Made by a program: the position numbers and the translations under genes. From assembly GCA_019009955.1 (NCBI GenBank), contig CM032232.1, positions 143,281,001-143,345,000 on the forward strand: DNA of 64,000 bases. Direction: 5' to 3'. The DNA comes from Riptortus pedestris (taxonomy: Eukaryota > Arthropoda > Insecta > Hemiptera > Alydidae). Numbering within the stretch: position 1 is the stretch's first letter; every line of letters starts with the position of its first letter. Below the pieces are notes generated by a model. It did no database searches. It was not told the DNA's origin and saw only the letters and a program-made list of their open reading frames with translations. Positions 22,695-33,990 of the stretch are shown piece after piece.

Positions 22695-23234
22695 TGTTAC
22701 GTTTTACAAAACCAGTAATAAACGTTGTTAATAAGAGTTCTTTTGGATTGCAAAATTAAACACACACAAGTTTCACAGTTTATTACTACACGATTTATTT
22801 CACAATGCACAATACTCTTGGTTACTATTACTACTCACAGTATTACACTGATAGCGTCACTGTTCTTCAGATTACACAGTCCAATAATTCACTCGCGGTC
22901 ACTGAACTTCACAAAAATACGGTACTGCACTGTCGTTTACTTCGCGGCACTGCACTGTCTTAAACACGCACTAAACTGTTACTTACAGTCAAGGTACAAC
23001 ACTGTTTTTCTTATATAAACACTTTACCGCACTGCACTGCAAGTCGCGCTGAACATCCCTCGGGCAACCACTGAACTGTGAGAGTCCCTTTTATATACCT
23101 GTAGAAAGGCCTAGCCAAGGAAAGTTCCAGAACTTCCTGGAAGGTCCCTAATTAGATTCGCTCGTTCCACTAGTCTTTGTTCCTCCTCTCACGCGGCTCT
23201 CTCTTTGTGTATTCGCCCACTCATCCAATTCTCG

Positions 23235-23239
<5 letters not shown>
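22695..23239 (-). mobile_element. solo LTR (copy 2), minus strand
   Basis: On the minus strand it starts TGTTGCGAGAATTGG and ends AAAACGTAACA, i.e. TG...CA ends, 545 bp, flanked on both sides by (AT)n. It contains TATATAAAAG on the minus strand near 23090 and the 'cagtgcagtgc' repeats shared with copy 1. The flanking AT repeats hide any short target-site duplication. No internal retroviral-type coding sequence remains. Confidence 0.75.

Positions 23240-23294
<55 letters not shown>
23240..23294. repeat. (AT)n tract between an LTR and a pogo-like element
   Basis: About 55 bp of nearly pure TA repeats, the residue of the H core microsatellite; both neighbours abut it directly. Confidence 0.9.
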
Positions 23295-23296
<2 letters not shown>

Positions 23297-23422
23297 AGAG
23301 AGTGGGGTACAGTGGGATAGTTTTTCGTCTTGAATTTTTAATTCTATTAAAATAGTAGTTTAAAAGAACCAAAAATATACTAACATATAATGTGGAAGTC
23401 GTACTCTCATAATTATATTTTT

Positions 23423-24241
23423 TGCAGATTTCCCTTAAGGGAAATCAGCTATTGAGGTCGTACTCATGACGCGATTTTCGAAAATTTTCTTCAAATGTCC
23501 ATCGATCCTACCCAGGAGATGACGAAAATGAGGTCCGTTCAAAATTATATATATATATATATATAAGTATTTTTCTGTTAACGCTCTAGCGGTCGCAATT
23601 TTTTTTTGATCGTTACGAAACTCGATATTTAACCGTTTTATGTAAAAAGACAGATCAAGTTCGTTAATGGCTGAAATCGGTCAAGAGGGAGGGGAGGGGG
23701 GGGGGGTTTAAAGGGGGGGATTTTCGAAACTTCAAAATATCTCCGTTACTATGCAACGGATCGAAAAATTGTACAGAACCAATCTTATTGCAAATTAAAT
23801 TTACTATAAATATTGTTATATACATTTATTCTCTATCTTGAATATTACCCGAGATATTTGCATTTTTATGAAGTCTGTGGTGGGGTATAGTTCGGATTAT
23901 GTCGGCCATCTTCGTCATTTCTCGGCTCAGGCGGAAGCTTCTTCTAACCTGGCGTTTTTAACCTTACCTTACCTTCCTTACTTTGTGAGATTTATGCAAA
24001 TACGTTTTGTTCATCCGCCCCCCTCCCTTCTTTAGTTCTTGGACTACTAAAATTTGAGTTATTAAAATATAAATTATTCTTACAATTCAGAAGCCGTTTC
24101 AGTTGGGTATTTATTTTAATTAACTGAAAGATTTCTCATTATCTAATCACGGTGGTATTGTGTTACCAGTATGCAGATTTCTCTATTGTAAAACTTCGCA
24201 GGGGAAATCTGCTTAGTTTACGCAGCTCCTGCGTGACGGAC
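23423..24241 (+). mobile_element. H-family copy nested in the pogo-like element
   Basis: A complete copy: perfect head palindrome (23425-23450 region), short (AT)n at 23546-23564, one module, and tail with 'cgcagctcctgcgtgacgga'. Flanks are T runs on both sides without duplication. Confidence 0.87.
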
Positions 24242-24429
24242 TTTTATTTTATTCGCATAATTATGCAAATGTAAAAAAAAAATTGTAAACTCTTACGATG
24301 TGGCCCACTGTGCCCCTGGGTACACTGGGACGCTGAAATAAAAATACACTTTATGGAGAGAAAAAATAATTTACTTGACACCCTTTACAGAAGTTAGATG
24401 AGAAACTAGACAACATTAAATGACATTTG

Positions 24430-24931
24430 TTGCATTGTTCTTCCTGTGCCACCAAGTGTAGTAGGAGGAATAAGATTCTGTTTAACGTCACTTTCTAATG
24501 CCAAGTAAGGTTTTCTTCTCCTTTGACAAATTTGAACCCTGGCAAGATTCTCTTTAGGTATTTAACACAGTAATCACTGTAGTTAGTTTTTTCAACTATT
24601 TTTGCTACATAATAATTGACAATGTTTTCCCCACAAACTTTAACCAATACAAAATCACTGACATCAATTATCATCGATTATCTTCATCCGAAAGTTCTTC
24701 AAGCTGGAAATCATCATCAGTTTCAGACTCTTGCAAAACATCTTCATCCTCCGAAGTGCTTTCTTCTAGCTTCAGTTTCTTACTAACATATGATTTTTTT
24801 CTTCCTCCAGCTTTATTTTTTCTTTCCATCGTACCCTTTTCTTTCATGATCTTCTTTTTTTCTGTTTCATCTAATTCTCTCTCTACCCTTTCTTTAATTG
24901 GTGTACCTGATACTGTCCCACTGTGCCCCAA
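24430..24931 (-). pseudogene. C-terminal part of a pogo/jerky-like transposase, relic
   Basis: The minus-strand frame from 24931 is rich in Lys and Glu, with SKKLKLEESTSEDEDVLQ and an acidic ELSDEDNR end. Past a stop it continues as SDFVLVKVCGENIVNYYVAK, IVEKTNYSDYCVKYLKRIL, then with frame slips a block ending TTLGGTGRTMQQMSF. A Lys/acidic linker followed by DFVLV...YVAK...V.YLKR and a GGTxR end is a pattern I know from C termini of pogo/Tigger-like proteins. The DNA-binding and DDE catalytic parts are not seen, so the element is non-autonomous. Confidence 0.5.
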
Positions 24932-25297
24932 AGGAATTGTCCCACTGTGCCACTATTAATTTTAAAACATTATATAAAAACTCATTCTTGAAAAATGACC
25001 AAACTTAATACCTTATTCTGTTAAGTACATCCTAAATTTGTTTTTAGTACTAAAAGTTTAGGCATTTATAATTTTTTTAAGTGTTTTATAGCAAAAGTCT
25101 TAGCTTTCTTTCTTCTTACTATAAGCTTCAGAAAATGAGGTTATGTTGTTCCCACCAAAAGTGCTTGTAGGGAGAGGATGGGCTTTTCATCACATGATCA
25201 GAAGCAGGTTTGCCAACTTGCACACTAGTAAATTCTCAGGTGTTGTTAGAAATAAAAAAAAATAGTCCATCGTCCTACTGTACCCCATTCTCCCCTA

Positions 25298-25435
25298 TAT
25301 ATATATATTGAACGGGCCTCATTTTCGTCATCTCCTAGGTTGATCGATGGACATTTGAAGAAAAATTTCGAAAATCAAGTCATGAGTACGACCTCAATAG
25401 CTGATTTAACTTAAGGGAAATCTGCTAATAAACCA
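25298..25435 (-). mobile_element. H-family head, minus strand (completes 22050-22694)
   Basis: 'ttgaacgggcctcattttcg', 'ttgatcgatggacatttgaa', 'catgagtacgacctcaatag' and the head palindrome with one change (AACTTAAGGG). It follows (AT)n directly after the pogo-like element. Confidence 0.8.
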
Positions 25436-25989
25436 ACTTACTTTTACCAAATTAATGGTGTATACTACAAACGACTTTATTCATTGATTATTCAGAAATT
25501 AAGTAAACAAGTAATTTATTGTTATATTTTCCATATGTACCGACGTAAACCCCAATTTTTTAGTTACCGCTAAAGGGAAATCTGCTAAAATGATTGCGGG
25601 AAACATGAAAGTAACCTCCCCCTCCCCCAGCTCTAACCCCAAATATCTGCAGTGATGGCTATATACTATGTTGCAAACTCCATCAGGAATCGTAGGGCAG
25701 TGGTAGCTCTCGTTTAGTCGCGGTGTAGTCATTACTGTCAAGTCCCTTTAGAACCAAATTAACCCTTTAGCTCCCTCTGCGTTTTACGCCCTCTCTATCC
25801 CATTATTCTAATCCTCCTAAATCCCTTCCACAGTGGAACTACCCTACATTCAAAAATCAGTAAACCACTCTGTATTTCTCTTATTTTGCATTATGATTTA
25901 ACTCATTATTAATTTATCCATAGTGCTCTATTTATTCAGTTATTAAATATGACCGAAGATGCGCTAATTAAAATTATAAAATTCCTCCT
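25436..25989. other. no recognised feature
   Basis: It includes a palindrome-like scrap 'taaagggaaatctgctaaaa' at about 25571-25590 reminiscent of an H head end, and TTAACCCTTTAGC near 25759 without an inverted partner. Nothing else. Confidence 0.35.
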
Positions 25990-27134
25990 CAATAAAATTC
26001 CGTCACACAGGGGCTGCTTAAACTAAGCAGATTTCACACTTGCTGGTATAACATGCTGGTCACACCCCACCACGTATTCCTTTTTCCAAGTAAACTAGAA
26101 TCCGGAGCAAGGGTGGCGGGGGTTAACGAGGGCTGAAAACATGAAAGTACATACATATAACTCCATTATTATTTGAGTTACGAAAAATAGATAGAACAAC
26201 AATCGTAGGATATCAATAGTATAACAACGGATATATTGAGTTTTCGAATACCCCCTCTATACCCCTACTATTACAGGTTCAATTTCAGCCAATAACAAAT
26301 ACGATCTATAGCCAAGGTTCCCAAACATTTTTGTATCGTAGACCCCTGGCCATGTTTTTCGGTTTTGGGTAGACCCCCTACTTACCTGAATTGATTTTTT
26401 GTAAATTTTTAACTGTAGTGAAGTTTAGTGTTAAAAACTTAAAGTAAAAACACATGTTAAGTTTTATACATATATTAATTGAATTTAAATTAAAACTACT
26501 CAAAATAAAATTTTGTGACGAACTGAACAAGTCAGTGCAAGTTCGCGAAGCTCAGAGACTTGCACGTATGCTTGTAACAAGATGATACTGGTATATCATT
26601 ATGTGCAGTTTTTTACAAGTTCAATATGTATTGCGACCACAAAGCGAATGCCTACATACTACAACTTACACAATTTTATAAACATATATAATACATTTTT
26701 TACTTCATAGGTACTTTTAAAAATAATGTATATGTCTTTATATTATAAGATAGTGAAATGTAAGTAAATAGGTACTATCAGTGTATGTTGAGATCCACTA
26801 TCGTAGACCCCTATTTTCATTTCATGAACCCCCAAAATTTTTTATCGCTGACGTAGACCCCTCGCAGGTTGTCATAGACCCCTGGGGGTCGATATAGACA
26901 ACTTTGGAAATCATAGATCTATAGTGTTAAATTATTAAATATCGGATCTGGTATAAATGAATTGATCATTTTAGAGTAAAGTGCAAAAAATCTAATTGTT
27001 GACGTCATCATAAAACTTATTTGCATGTATCTCAGAAAGTAGAAGTTCATTGAAAACAATATTTGTTATTTAACCTTGAAATGAAGTGGCTAATGATATA
27101 ATAGCTCATTGCAATATGACACGAGTACGCGTTT
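25990..27134 (-). mobile_element. H-family copy, minus strand, split by a hAT MITE
   Basis: Inverted tail (CCGTCACACAGGGGCTGC), module 2 to 26311, hAT MITE, then 'gttaaattattaaatatcgg', 'attgttgacgtcatcat' and part of module 1 up to 27134, where the next H copy starts. Confidence 0.65.
26312..26916. mobile_element. hAT-type MITE with perfect 8-bp target-site duplication
   Basis: ATCTATAG lies at 26304-26311 and 26917-26924. Ends: CCAAGGTTCCCAAACATTTT at the left; inverted right end CTATGATTTCCAAAGTTG, aligning with mismatches. Subterminal 'gtagacccctggcc' and 'catagacccctgggggtc' are the inverted 'gacccc' blocks common in hAT elements. At 605 bp it has no transposase. Confidence 0.87.
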
Positions 27135-27275
27135 TAGCAAATTTCCCTTTAGGGAAATCAGCTATTGAGGCCGTACTCATGGCGCGATTTTCGAAATTTT
27201 TGTTCAAATGTCCATCGATCCTACCCACGAGATGACGAAAATGAGGTCCGTTCAAAACTGTATGTATGTTAGTGT

Positions 27276-27328
<53 letters not shown>

Positions 27329-27797
27329 CTGTTACCGCTCTAGCGGTCGCAAGGTTTATCTTATCATTACCAAACTTGATATATAATCGTTTTATACAAA
27401 AAGAAAGATCAAGTTCGTTAATGGCTGAAATCGGACCAGGGTGATGGGGGTTTTGATGGGGAGAATTTCGAAAAGTATTAATATCTACGTTATTATGCGT
27501 GGGATCGAAAAATCGTATAGAACCAATCTTATTGTAAATGTAATGTTCTGTAAATATTGTTCGCTCTCTTGATTATTAACCGAGATATTTGCATTTTGTT
27601 TAGTTTTCGGTCTTCAGTAAAGCCCTACTCCTCCTCAGCTCTTATTAACAATATTCCATTATGTTATGGAGATCTTTATTTGAAGCTTAAATACCAAATA
27701 TTGTTCTCATTGAACTTTTAAGAGTAGAACTTTTGAGATAAATGCAAATACGTGGCGCACGTCTCTGCTTAGTTAACGCAGCCCCTGCGTGACGGAA
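27135..27797 (+). mobile_element. H-family copy, complete
   Basis: Head TAGCAAATTTCCC with the palindrome variant CCCTTTAGGG, (AT)n of about 43 bp at 27280-27323, module 1 of the long type (partly deleted), and tail 'cgcagcccctgcgtgacgga'. Confidence 0.83.
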
Positions 27798-27859
27798 TTT
27801 TAATACTGGGTATGGACTGGATCATGTAAATATTGTTATCTCTAGGGAATTAAATCTTT

Positions 27860-28060
27860 TATTATATGGCGTTAAATGGAATACATTTTCACGTATCTCA
27901 CACAGCAATGTTCTGTTGAAGACACTATTTGGTATTTAAGCTTGGAACAAGATGTTACATATTTCTGCCTATGGTTATCATGAGATATGGAGGGCTGTGG
28001 CTTTACTCAAGGATGAAAACTAAAATATGCAAATAGCTCTTTTAGTATTCTAGCTCTAAT
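27860..28060 (-). mobile_element. H-family module fragment, minus strand
   Basis: 'tacattttcacgtatctcac', 'caatgttctgttgaagacac', 'atttggtatttaagcttgga' and 'caaggatgaaaactaaaata' follow inverted module 1 order. No ends are visible. Confidence 0.5.
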
Positions 28061-28622
28061 GCTGGAGATGTTGCTGAGATCTGACGTCATCAATTCTCCT
28101 CTAATAAGACAATTAATGTTTAAGCTGGGCATCAGATGTATCTCGTAACTAATTTCAATAACGGAGTATTTCGATTTATTTATTTTACCCTTGTCGGATA
28201 AATAATAGAAATTATATATGTTACAAATAATAAATACACTGCGGGGTAAAATGGTAATAACAATGGTGACAAATCAATCAAAGTAAAAAACGTTCAGTCC
28301 AGAAAAATAATTACAAGATAAGGAATCCTCTGTGGTAAAAATATTGAATGAAAAATAATAATAAATAATGAAAGGGTCATAAAAATTTGGGATTAATGAA
28401 AATGATAACAAAAGAAATGGACAAATGAACACATTTGAACTGAAGAATTAAATTATCTAACATCTGCACCGAGAAAACGGGCAAGAAAGTTGTCAGAGGG
28501 AAAGTAATTGAGGGAATGTAAATAGATTCAAATAGGAATTTGGAATATCATTTCTCCCCTATAATAGAAATTTCCAGCTTGTTTAGTCAAGGGGTACGGA
28601 TTCACACGAAGCAGGAGAGAAG
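28061..28622. other. no recognised feature
   Basis: AT-rich, no repeat match. Confidence 0.3.
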
Positions 28623-29316
28623 TTAACACGTTGACTGCGGAGATTTTCAAATACATTTTTAGTGGGGCAGAAACTTTTTTTTGTTAATTAGTTTCATTTT
28701 ACTTTACTTTAACTGTATATTATAAATTGTATCATCTTTTAATTGTTTTCCGCGAAAAAACCGCTGAACGGCACGTTGTCGTCAACCGCAACGGGAAAGC
28801 ACCATACTCCCTTACCTAGTCTAATAATGTAATTCAGGTTTTTAGTTATTATATTTTTACTTAGAAAACCGTAAAATTAAACAATAAAGGCATTGTTCAC
28901 AATCACTGGTTGATGAATTATTATTCAGTAATTTATAATTGATTTTTTATTTATAATTCGTAAAATATAAAACAATTTGGAATTATAAATTCGGGTTTGA
29001 AATAATATTCTTCCAACAAAATAGGCTTGTTTTAATTCATTTAGCTACTTTTTAAATAGATATTTATCATTAGCAATTATTATTAACGACAACTTTTAAA
29101 AAAATAATCAGTCATACTTACCTTTTTGTAAAATAGTCGAAAACAATTAAAAAAAAACGGGGAATCTTGCGGCGAAGAAGAAATTCTCTCAAGGACCTCT
29201 TTCACTGTGATAGTCAAATACGGAATGGTTTGGGAAAGGCTGGAGCAATCCCCACCCATTTAACTTTGTCTTATGACCTGACGACAACGTGTCGTCAGCC
29301 GCAGTCAAAGTGTTAA
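28623..29316. mobile_element. piggyBac-like MITE with TTAA duplications
   Basis: TTAA at 28623-28626 and 29313-29316. Inverted ends are CACGTTGACTGCGG and CCGCAGTCAAAGTG (one mismatch). Subterminal 'gcacgttgtcgtcaaccgca' near the left and 'gacaacgtgtcgtcagccgc' near the right form further inverted motifs. The 686-bp interior is AT-rich and has no transposase remnant. Confidence 0.85.
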
Positions 29317-29364
29317 CACTTCGAATACCAACTACCGGGACATGCACTCGAAACCAACGACCAA

Positions 29365-29500
29365 GAAATGTAATGTTTTATAAGTGTTGTTGTGTACATG
29401 TTGTTTTCTATATTGAATATTAGCCGAGGTATATCCATGGATCAGCCATAAGTAAACCCCCACTCCAGGTCATGTCATATTGTTAACAATAATCTTTTGT
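29365..29500 (+). mobile_element. H-family module 1 fragment
   Basis: 'aatgtaatgttttataagtg', 'ttctatattgaatattagcc', 'gtaaacccccactcca' and 'tgttaacaataatctttt'. It stops at the Penelope-like inverted repeat. Confidence 0.55.
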
Positions 29501-29590
29501 ATCATGTATCTCGAACCAGTCTTTCTTAGTAACGGTCAACCTTTGCCAGTACCTTGACTTCATCGAATTTAACATGTCTGGGAAACCAAA

Positions 29591-29908
29591 CACAACATTA
29601 AATTCGATGAAGTCAAGGTACTGGCAAAGGTTGACCGTTACCAAGAAAGACTGGTTCGAGAAGCTATAGAAATAGCGAAATGCCCTAACAACTTCAATAG
29701 AGAGGATGGATACAGACTCAGCAAACTCTGGAAGCCGGTAATTCCACAGAGACCTCCAAAAAGAAACGAATACGACGGTATAGGCGATGAACGACCACCG
29801 GACCAAGTATCCGTAGACAACTGGAAGGGAAGACTCCGCCCAAGGAAACCGGATAAGTCTCAAATATATACCAGAGATGAACTAACAACTCTTCAGTCTC
29901 AGAGATAG
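29591..29908 (+). pseudogene. Penelope-like ORF C-terminus
   Basis: The open frame reads NIKFDEVKVLAKVDRYQERL, VREAIEIAKCPNNFNREDGY and RLSKLWKP, then a Pro/Arg-rich tail ending TTLQSQR and TAG at 29906. 'KVLAK...RLxREAIEI...NNFNRxxGYxLSKxWxP' is the segment that follows the GIY-YIG endonuclease core in Penelope-like polyproteins. The reverse transcriptase and the GIY-YIG core itself are absent, so this is a 5'-truncated copy whose remaining frame happens to be intact. Confidence 0.65.
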
Positions 29909-29950
29909 CCTGAGGAAGCTAGCAGCATGTCTAGCGAAACGTCGGCAACC
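29900..29950 (+). ncRNA. hammerhead-ribozyme-like motif in the Penelope-like 3' region
   Basis: CTGAGGA (29910-29916, fits CUGANGA), a stem GCTAG/CTAGC around a short loop (stem II), GAAA (29936-29939), then CGTC. The order is that of a hammerhead core with a minimal stem III, a form known from Penelope-like elements, which may act as dimers. Flanking stem I pairing looks poor, so activity is doubtful. Confidence 0.45.
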
Positions 29951-29997
29951 AATATGAAGACACGGTCAAGACCCGAAGACCTTAATAGTATTAATAT

Positions 29998-30129
29998 ATA
30001 TATAATTTTGAACGGACCTCATTTTCGTCATCTCCTGGGTAGGATCGATGGACATTTGAAGAAAAATTCGAAAATCGAGTCATGAGTACGACCTCAATAG
30101 CTGATTTCCCCCAAGGGAAATCTGCTAAA
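29998..30129 (-). mobile_element. H-family head, minus strand
   Basis: 'attttgaacggacctcattt', 'aggatcgatggacatttgaa', 'cgagtcatgagtacgacctc' and palindrome CCCCCAAGGGAAATCTGCTA. Its body is probably the fragment at 29365-29500 in degraded form or is missing. Confidence 0.75.
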
Positions 30130-30880
30130 ATGTCACATCTTTAAACTTAATGTTTCAGCTGTGGCTCTGAATAGATACCAAACCCACAAGACAGAAAAGT
30201 CTTGATGGATTGACTACACAGCCCTGACATTTTATGTGGAGTAAATATGTTCATCTAATATTTTTCAATTGGAGTAGTCTAGAGTATTTGAGTCCACTCA
30301 TCAACTCAAGAAACCCGTAGATGGGGATAAATGTTTTTAAAAAATTGTCTTCGTGTTTTAGCAGAAATCACTAACCCATGAATCAGGTGTTATAGTAAGT
30401 TATATTCTCAATAAGTTACATTTCTCTAGTAAGACGATATTCATACAATACTCTATAATTAATAGTTTCATGGAAAACTAAAGATTATATTACTCTATGG
30501 GCCTTGGGGAGAAATTTCTTCATTTATAGGAAATAAAGTAAGTATTTAAATGTATCTTAAAAATAACAAGAATATATTGTTTACAAGGCAAGAACAGACA
30601 ACAGCTCAAGTTACACTGAAGAGGTTAACTCATAATAAACATATGGTAAGCTCTGTCTGCACATATCATAACATAAGTAAGTATGCAGGATGCAAATAAA
30701 TTAAGCATTCAGAAAATCTGTTAATATCGCATCCCATGATAGTTATAGGATGCTAGGAAGGAAATAAAATAAGTAAATAAAAAATCTCCATCTATACCGT
30801 ATCCAATGATATTAATAATAGGCTAATGAGGTAATAAAGCATGTCAAAATCTCCATTAATACCATATCCTATGATAGTTT
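30130..30880. other. no certain feature; degenerate approach to a satellite
   Basis: From about 30770, weakly similar units ('aaaatctccat..ataccgtatcc.atgata') announce the satellite that follows. Before that, nothing recognised. Confidence 0.4.
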
Positions 30881-30885
30881 TTGGG

Positions 30886-31750
30886 ATGAAAGGATGCAAA
30901 TAAAGTATGTACATAGTAATCTGTACCTGTGGCATGTCCTATGATAATTATTGGAGGGTGTGAAGTAAATAAAGTAAGTATATAGTAATCTCCATCTATA
31001 ACATGTCCTATGATAATTATTGGAGGGTGTGAAGTAAATAAAGTAAGTATATAGTAATCTCCATCTATAACATGTCCTATGATAATTATTGGAGGGTGTG
31101 AAGTAAATAAAGTAAGTATATAGTAATCTCCATCTATAACATGTCCTATGATAATTATTGGAGGGTGTGAAGTAAATAAAGTAAGTATATAGTAATCTCC
31201 ATCTATAACATGTCCTATGATAATTATTGGAGGGTGTGAAGTAAATAAAGTAAGTATATAGTAATCTCCATCTATAACATATCCTATGATAATTATTGGA
31301 GGGTGTGAAGTAAATAAAGTAGGTATATAGTAATCTCCATCTATAACATGTCCTATGATAATTATTGGAGGGTGTGAAGTAATAAAGTAGGTATATAGTA
31401 ATCTCCATCTATAAAATATCCTATGATAATTATTGGGAGGGTTGAAGTAATATAAAAAGTAGGTATTTAGTAATTTCCAACTATAACATGTACTAGAAAA
31501 TTATAGGAGGGGTGTCAAGTAAATCAAAGTATGTATATATAATCTCCATCTATAACATGTCCTATGATAATTATTGAAGGGTGTGAAGTACATAAAGTAA
31601 GTATCTAGTAATCTCTATCTATAACATGTCCTATGATAATTATTGGAGGGTATGAAGTAAATAAAGTAGGTATATAGTAATCTCCATCTATAACATATCC
31701 TATGATAATTATTGGAGGGTGTGAAGTAAATAAATTAAATATATAGGAAT
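30886..31750. repeat. satellite A, 69-bp unit
   Basis: The unit reads 'tgaagtaaataaagtaagta', 'tatagtaatctccatctata', 'acatgtcctatgataattat', 'tggagggtg' (69 bp, for example 30961 to 31030). The first six or so copies are almost identical; later ones carry small indels. As 69 is a multiple of three, the minus strand reads as a chain of 23-residue repeats, a by-product. Confidence 0.93.
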
Positions 31751-33525
31751 CTCTTTCCTATGATTGATTCCTATTGAAGGGGGCTAGGAAGGAAATAATT
31801 ACGTGGGAAACTCCAGCTATACCATATCGTATGATAGTTATAGGAGGCTAGGAAGGAAATAAAGTATGTGGGAATGTTCATTAGTATAATAGTTATAGGA
31901 GATGTTAACCCTAGTTGGTAGTTTATAGGAAGAGGATAAGAAGCAAATAAAGTATAAAGGAATCCTCATCTAAGCCGTATCCTAAGATAGCCAGGAAGCA
32001 AATAAAGTTTGTAGGAATCCCCATCTACGGTATATTCTAAGAAAGTTATTGGAGAAGGCTAGGAAGCCAAATAAAAGTATGCAGGAATCCTAAGATTGTA
32101 ATAGTGAGGAGGAGGCTAGGAAGGAGAAATAAAGATATGTAGGGAATCCCTATCTTCGGCGTATTCCAAAGACAGTTTATAGGAGGAGGCAAGGAAGCAA
32201 AATAAAGTATGTTAGAAATCCTTCTTTGGCGTATCCTAAAATAGTTATAGGAGGAGTGCTAGGAAACAAATAAAGTATGTAGGAACCCCATCTTTCGGCG
32301 TATCCTAAGATAGATAGGAGAGGCTAGGGAGCAAATAAAAGTATGAAGGTTATGCTCATCCTGAGATAGTGGAGGAAGACAATAAGTAAGATGCAAGATA
32401 ATAGTATGTAGAAGAATGAAAACCCCATGCTATCTTCATAGGAGGAGGCTAGTGTCGTGATCTCGAGTAATAATCATGAGATAGTATAGGAAGAGGATAA
32501 GAAGCAAATAAAGTATAAAGGAATCCCCATCTATGCCGTATCCTAAGATAGCCAGGAAGCAAATAAAGTATGTAGGAATCCCCATCTATGGCGTATCCTA
32601 AGATAGTTATAGGAGGAGCCTAGGAAGTAAATAAAGTATGTAGGAATCCCCATCTTTGGCGTATCCTAAGATAGTTATAGGAGGAGCCTAGGAAGTAAAT
32701 AAAGTATGTAGGAATCCCCATCTTTGGCGTATCCTGAGATTGTTATAGGAGGAGGCTAGGAAGTAAATAAAGTATGTAGGAATCCCCATCTTTGGCGTAT
32801 CCTAAGATAGTTATAGGAGGAGCCTAGGAAGCAAATAAAGTATGTAGGAATCCCCATCTATGGCGTATCCCAAGATAGTTATAGGAGGAGGCTAGGAAGC
32901 AAATAAAGTATGTAGGAATCCCCATCTTTGGCGTATCCTGAGATAGTTATAGGAGGAGCCTAGGAAGCAAATAAAGTATGTAGGAATCCCCATCTATGGC
33001 GTATCCTAAGATAGTTATAGGAGGAGCCTAGGGAGCAAATAAAGTATGTAGGAATCCCCATCTATGGCGTATCCTAAGATAGTTATAGGAGGAGCCTAGG
33101 GAGCAAATAAAGTATGTAGGAATCCCCATCTTTGGCGTATCCTAAGATAGTTATAGGAGGAGGCTAGGGAGCAAATAAAGTATGAAGGAAACCCCATCTA
33201 TGGCGTATCCTGAGATAGTTATAGGAGGAGCCTAGGAAGTAAATAAAGTATGTAGGAATCCCCATCTATGGCGTATCCTAAGATAGTTATAGGAGGAGCC
33301 TAGGAAGTAAATAAAGTATGTAGGAATCCCCATCTTCGGCGTATCCTAAGATAGTTATAGGAGGAGCCTAGGAAGCAAATAAAGTATGTAGGAATCCCCA
33401 TCTTTGGCGTATCCTAAGATAGTTATAGGAGGAGCCTAGGAAGTAAATAAAGTATGTAGGAATCCCCATCTTTGGCGTATCCTAAGATAGTTATAGGAGG
33501 AGGCTAGAGAGCAAATAAAGTAAGC
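31751..33525. repeat. satellite B, 68-bp unit related to satellite A
   Basis: The unit is 'aggaatccccatctatggcg', 'tatcctaagatagttatagg', 'aggagcctaggaagcaaata', 'aagtatgt' (68 bp). It aligns with satellite A block by block (ctccatcta / ccccatcta, tcctatgataattatt / tcctaagatagttata, gaagtaaataaagta / gaagcaaataaagta). Copies from about 32530 to 33525 are very similar; those at 31760-32530 are disordered. Confidence 0.93.
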
Positions 33526-33842
<317 letters not shown>

Positions 33843-33872
33843 CCTAATTATCTTTCTCTTTCCCACCATTGA

Positions 33873-33990
33873 GGAGATTTCCCCAAAGGGAAATCATCTA
33901 TCGAGGTAGTTCTCAGGAATACTTTAAAACATTTTTTCAGATGACGACCCATCCTTCCATTATATATAAAAAATGAGATCTGACTTCATA
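33873..33990 (+). mobile_element. degraded H-family head
   Basis: GAGATTTCCCCAAAGGGAAATC, then 'atctatcgaggtagttctca', 'cagatgacgacccatccttc' and a short AT run. No body follows. Confidence 0.55.

Larger units (their letters stand above)
23295..25295. mobile_element. pogo/Tigger-like DNA transposon relic with TA duplication
   Basis: Left end GGAGAGAGTGGGGTACAGTG; the right end, inverted, reads GGGGAGAATGGGGTACAGTA. TA dinucleotides flank both ends (23293-23294, 25296-25297). Internal 'cccactgtgcccc' motifs repeat the terminal theme. It carries the C-terminal end of a transposase-like protein on the minus strand and an H copy (23423-24241) inserted into it. The superfamily call rests on the TA site and the protein tail and is moderate. 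Confidence 0.65.
29509..29995 (+). mobile_element. Penelope-like element 3' end with inverted 5' arm
   Basis: A 64-bp inverted repeat (29509-29572 and 29598-29661, one mismatch, 25-bp spacer) begins the insert. The right arm continues into a coding tail (to 29908) and a 3' region with a hammerhead-like motif. After it come a short AT run and an H head (29998-30129), so the element sits in another H core. A truncated insertion with an inverted leading segment is typical of Penelope-like elements. Confidence 0.65.

Noticed and set aside
24756..24959. Plus-strand hydrophobic frame
   Set aside because: Antisense shadow of the Lys/Glu-rich pogo-like C-terminal region.
25759..25790. TTAACCCTTTAGC considered as the left end of a fifth piggyBac-like element
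   Set aside because: No matching inverted end followed by TTAA was found within the next several kilobases.
30869..31408. 179-residue minus-strand open frame with seven 23-residue repeats
   Set aside because: It is exactly the 69-bp satellite read in frame; 69 is a multiple of three, so identical units stay open. No start context, domain or conservation supports a protein.
30886..33525. Regularly spaced repeats considered as a CRISPR array
   Set aside because: Units are contiguous with no unique spacers, unit length is 68-69 bp, and the context is eukaryotic.
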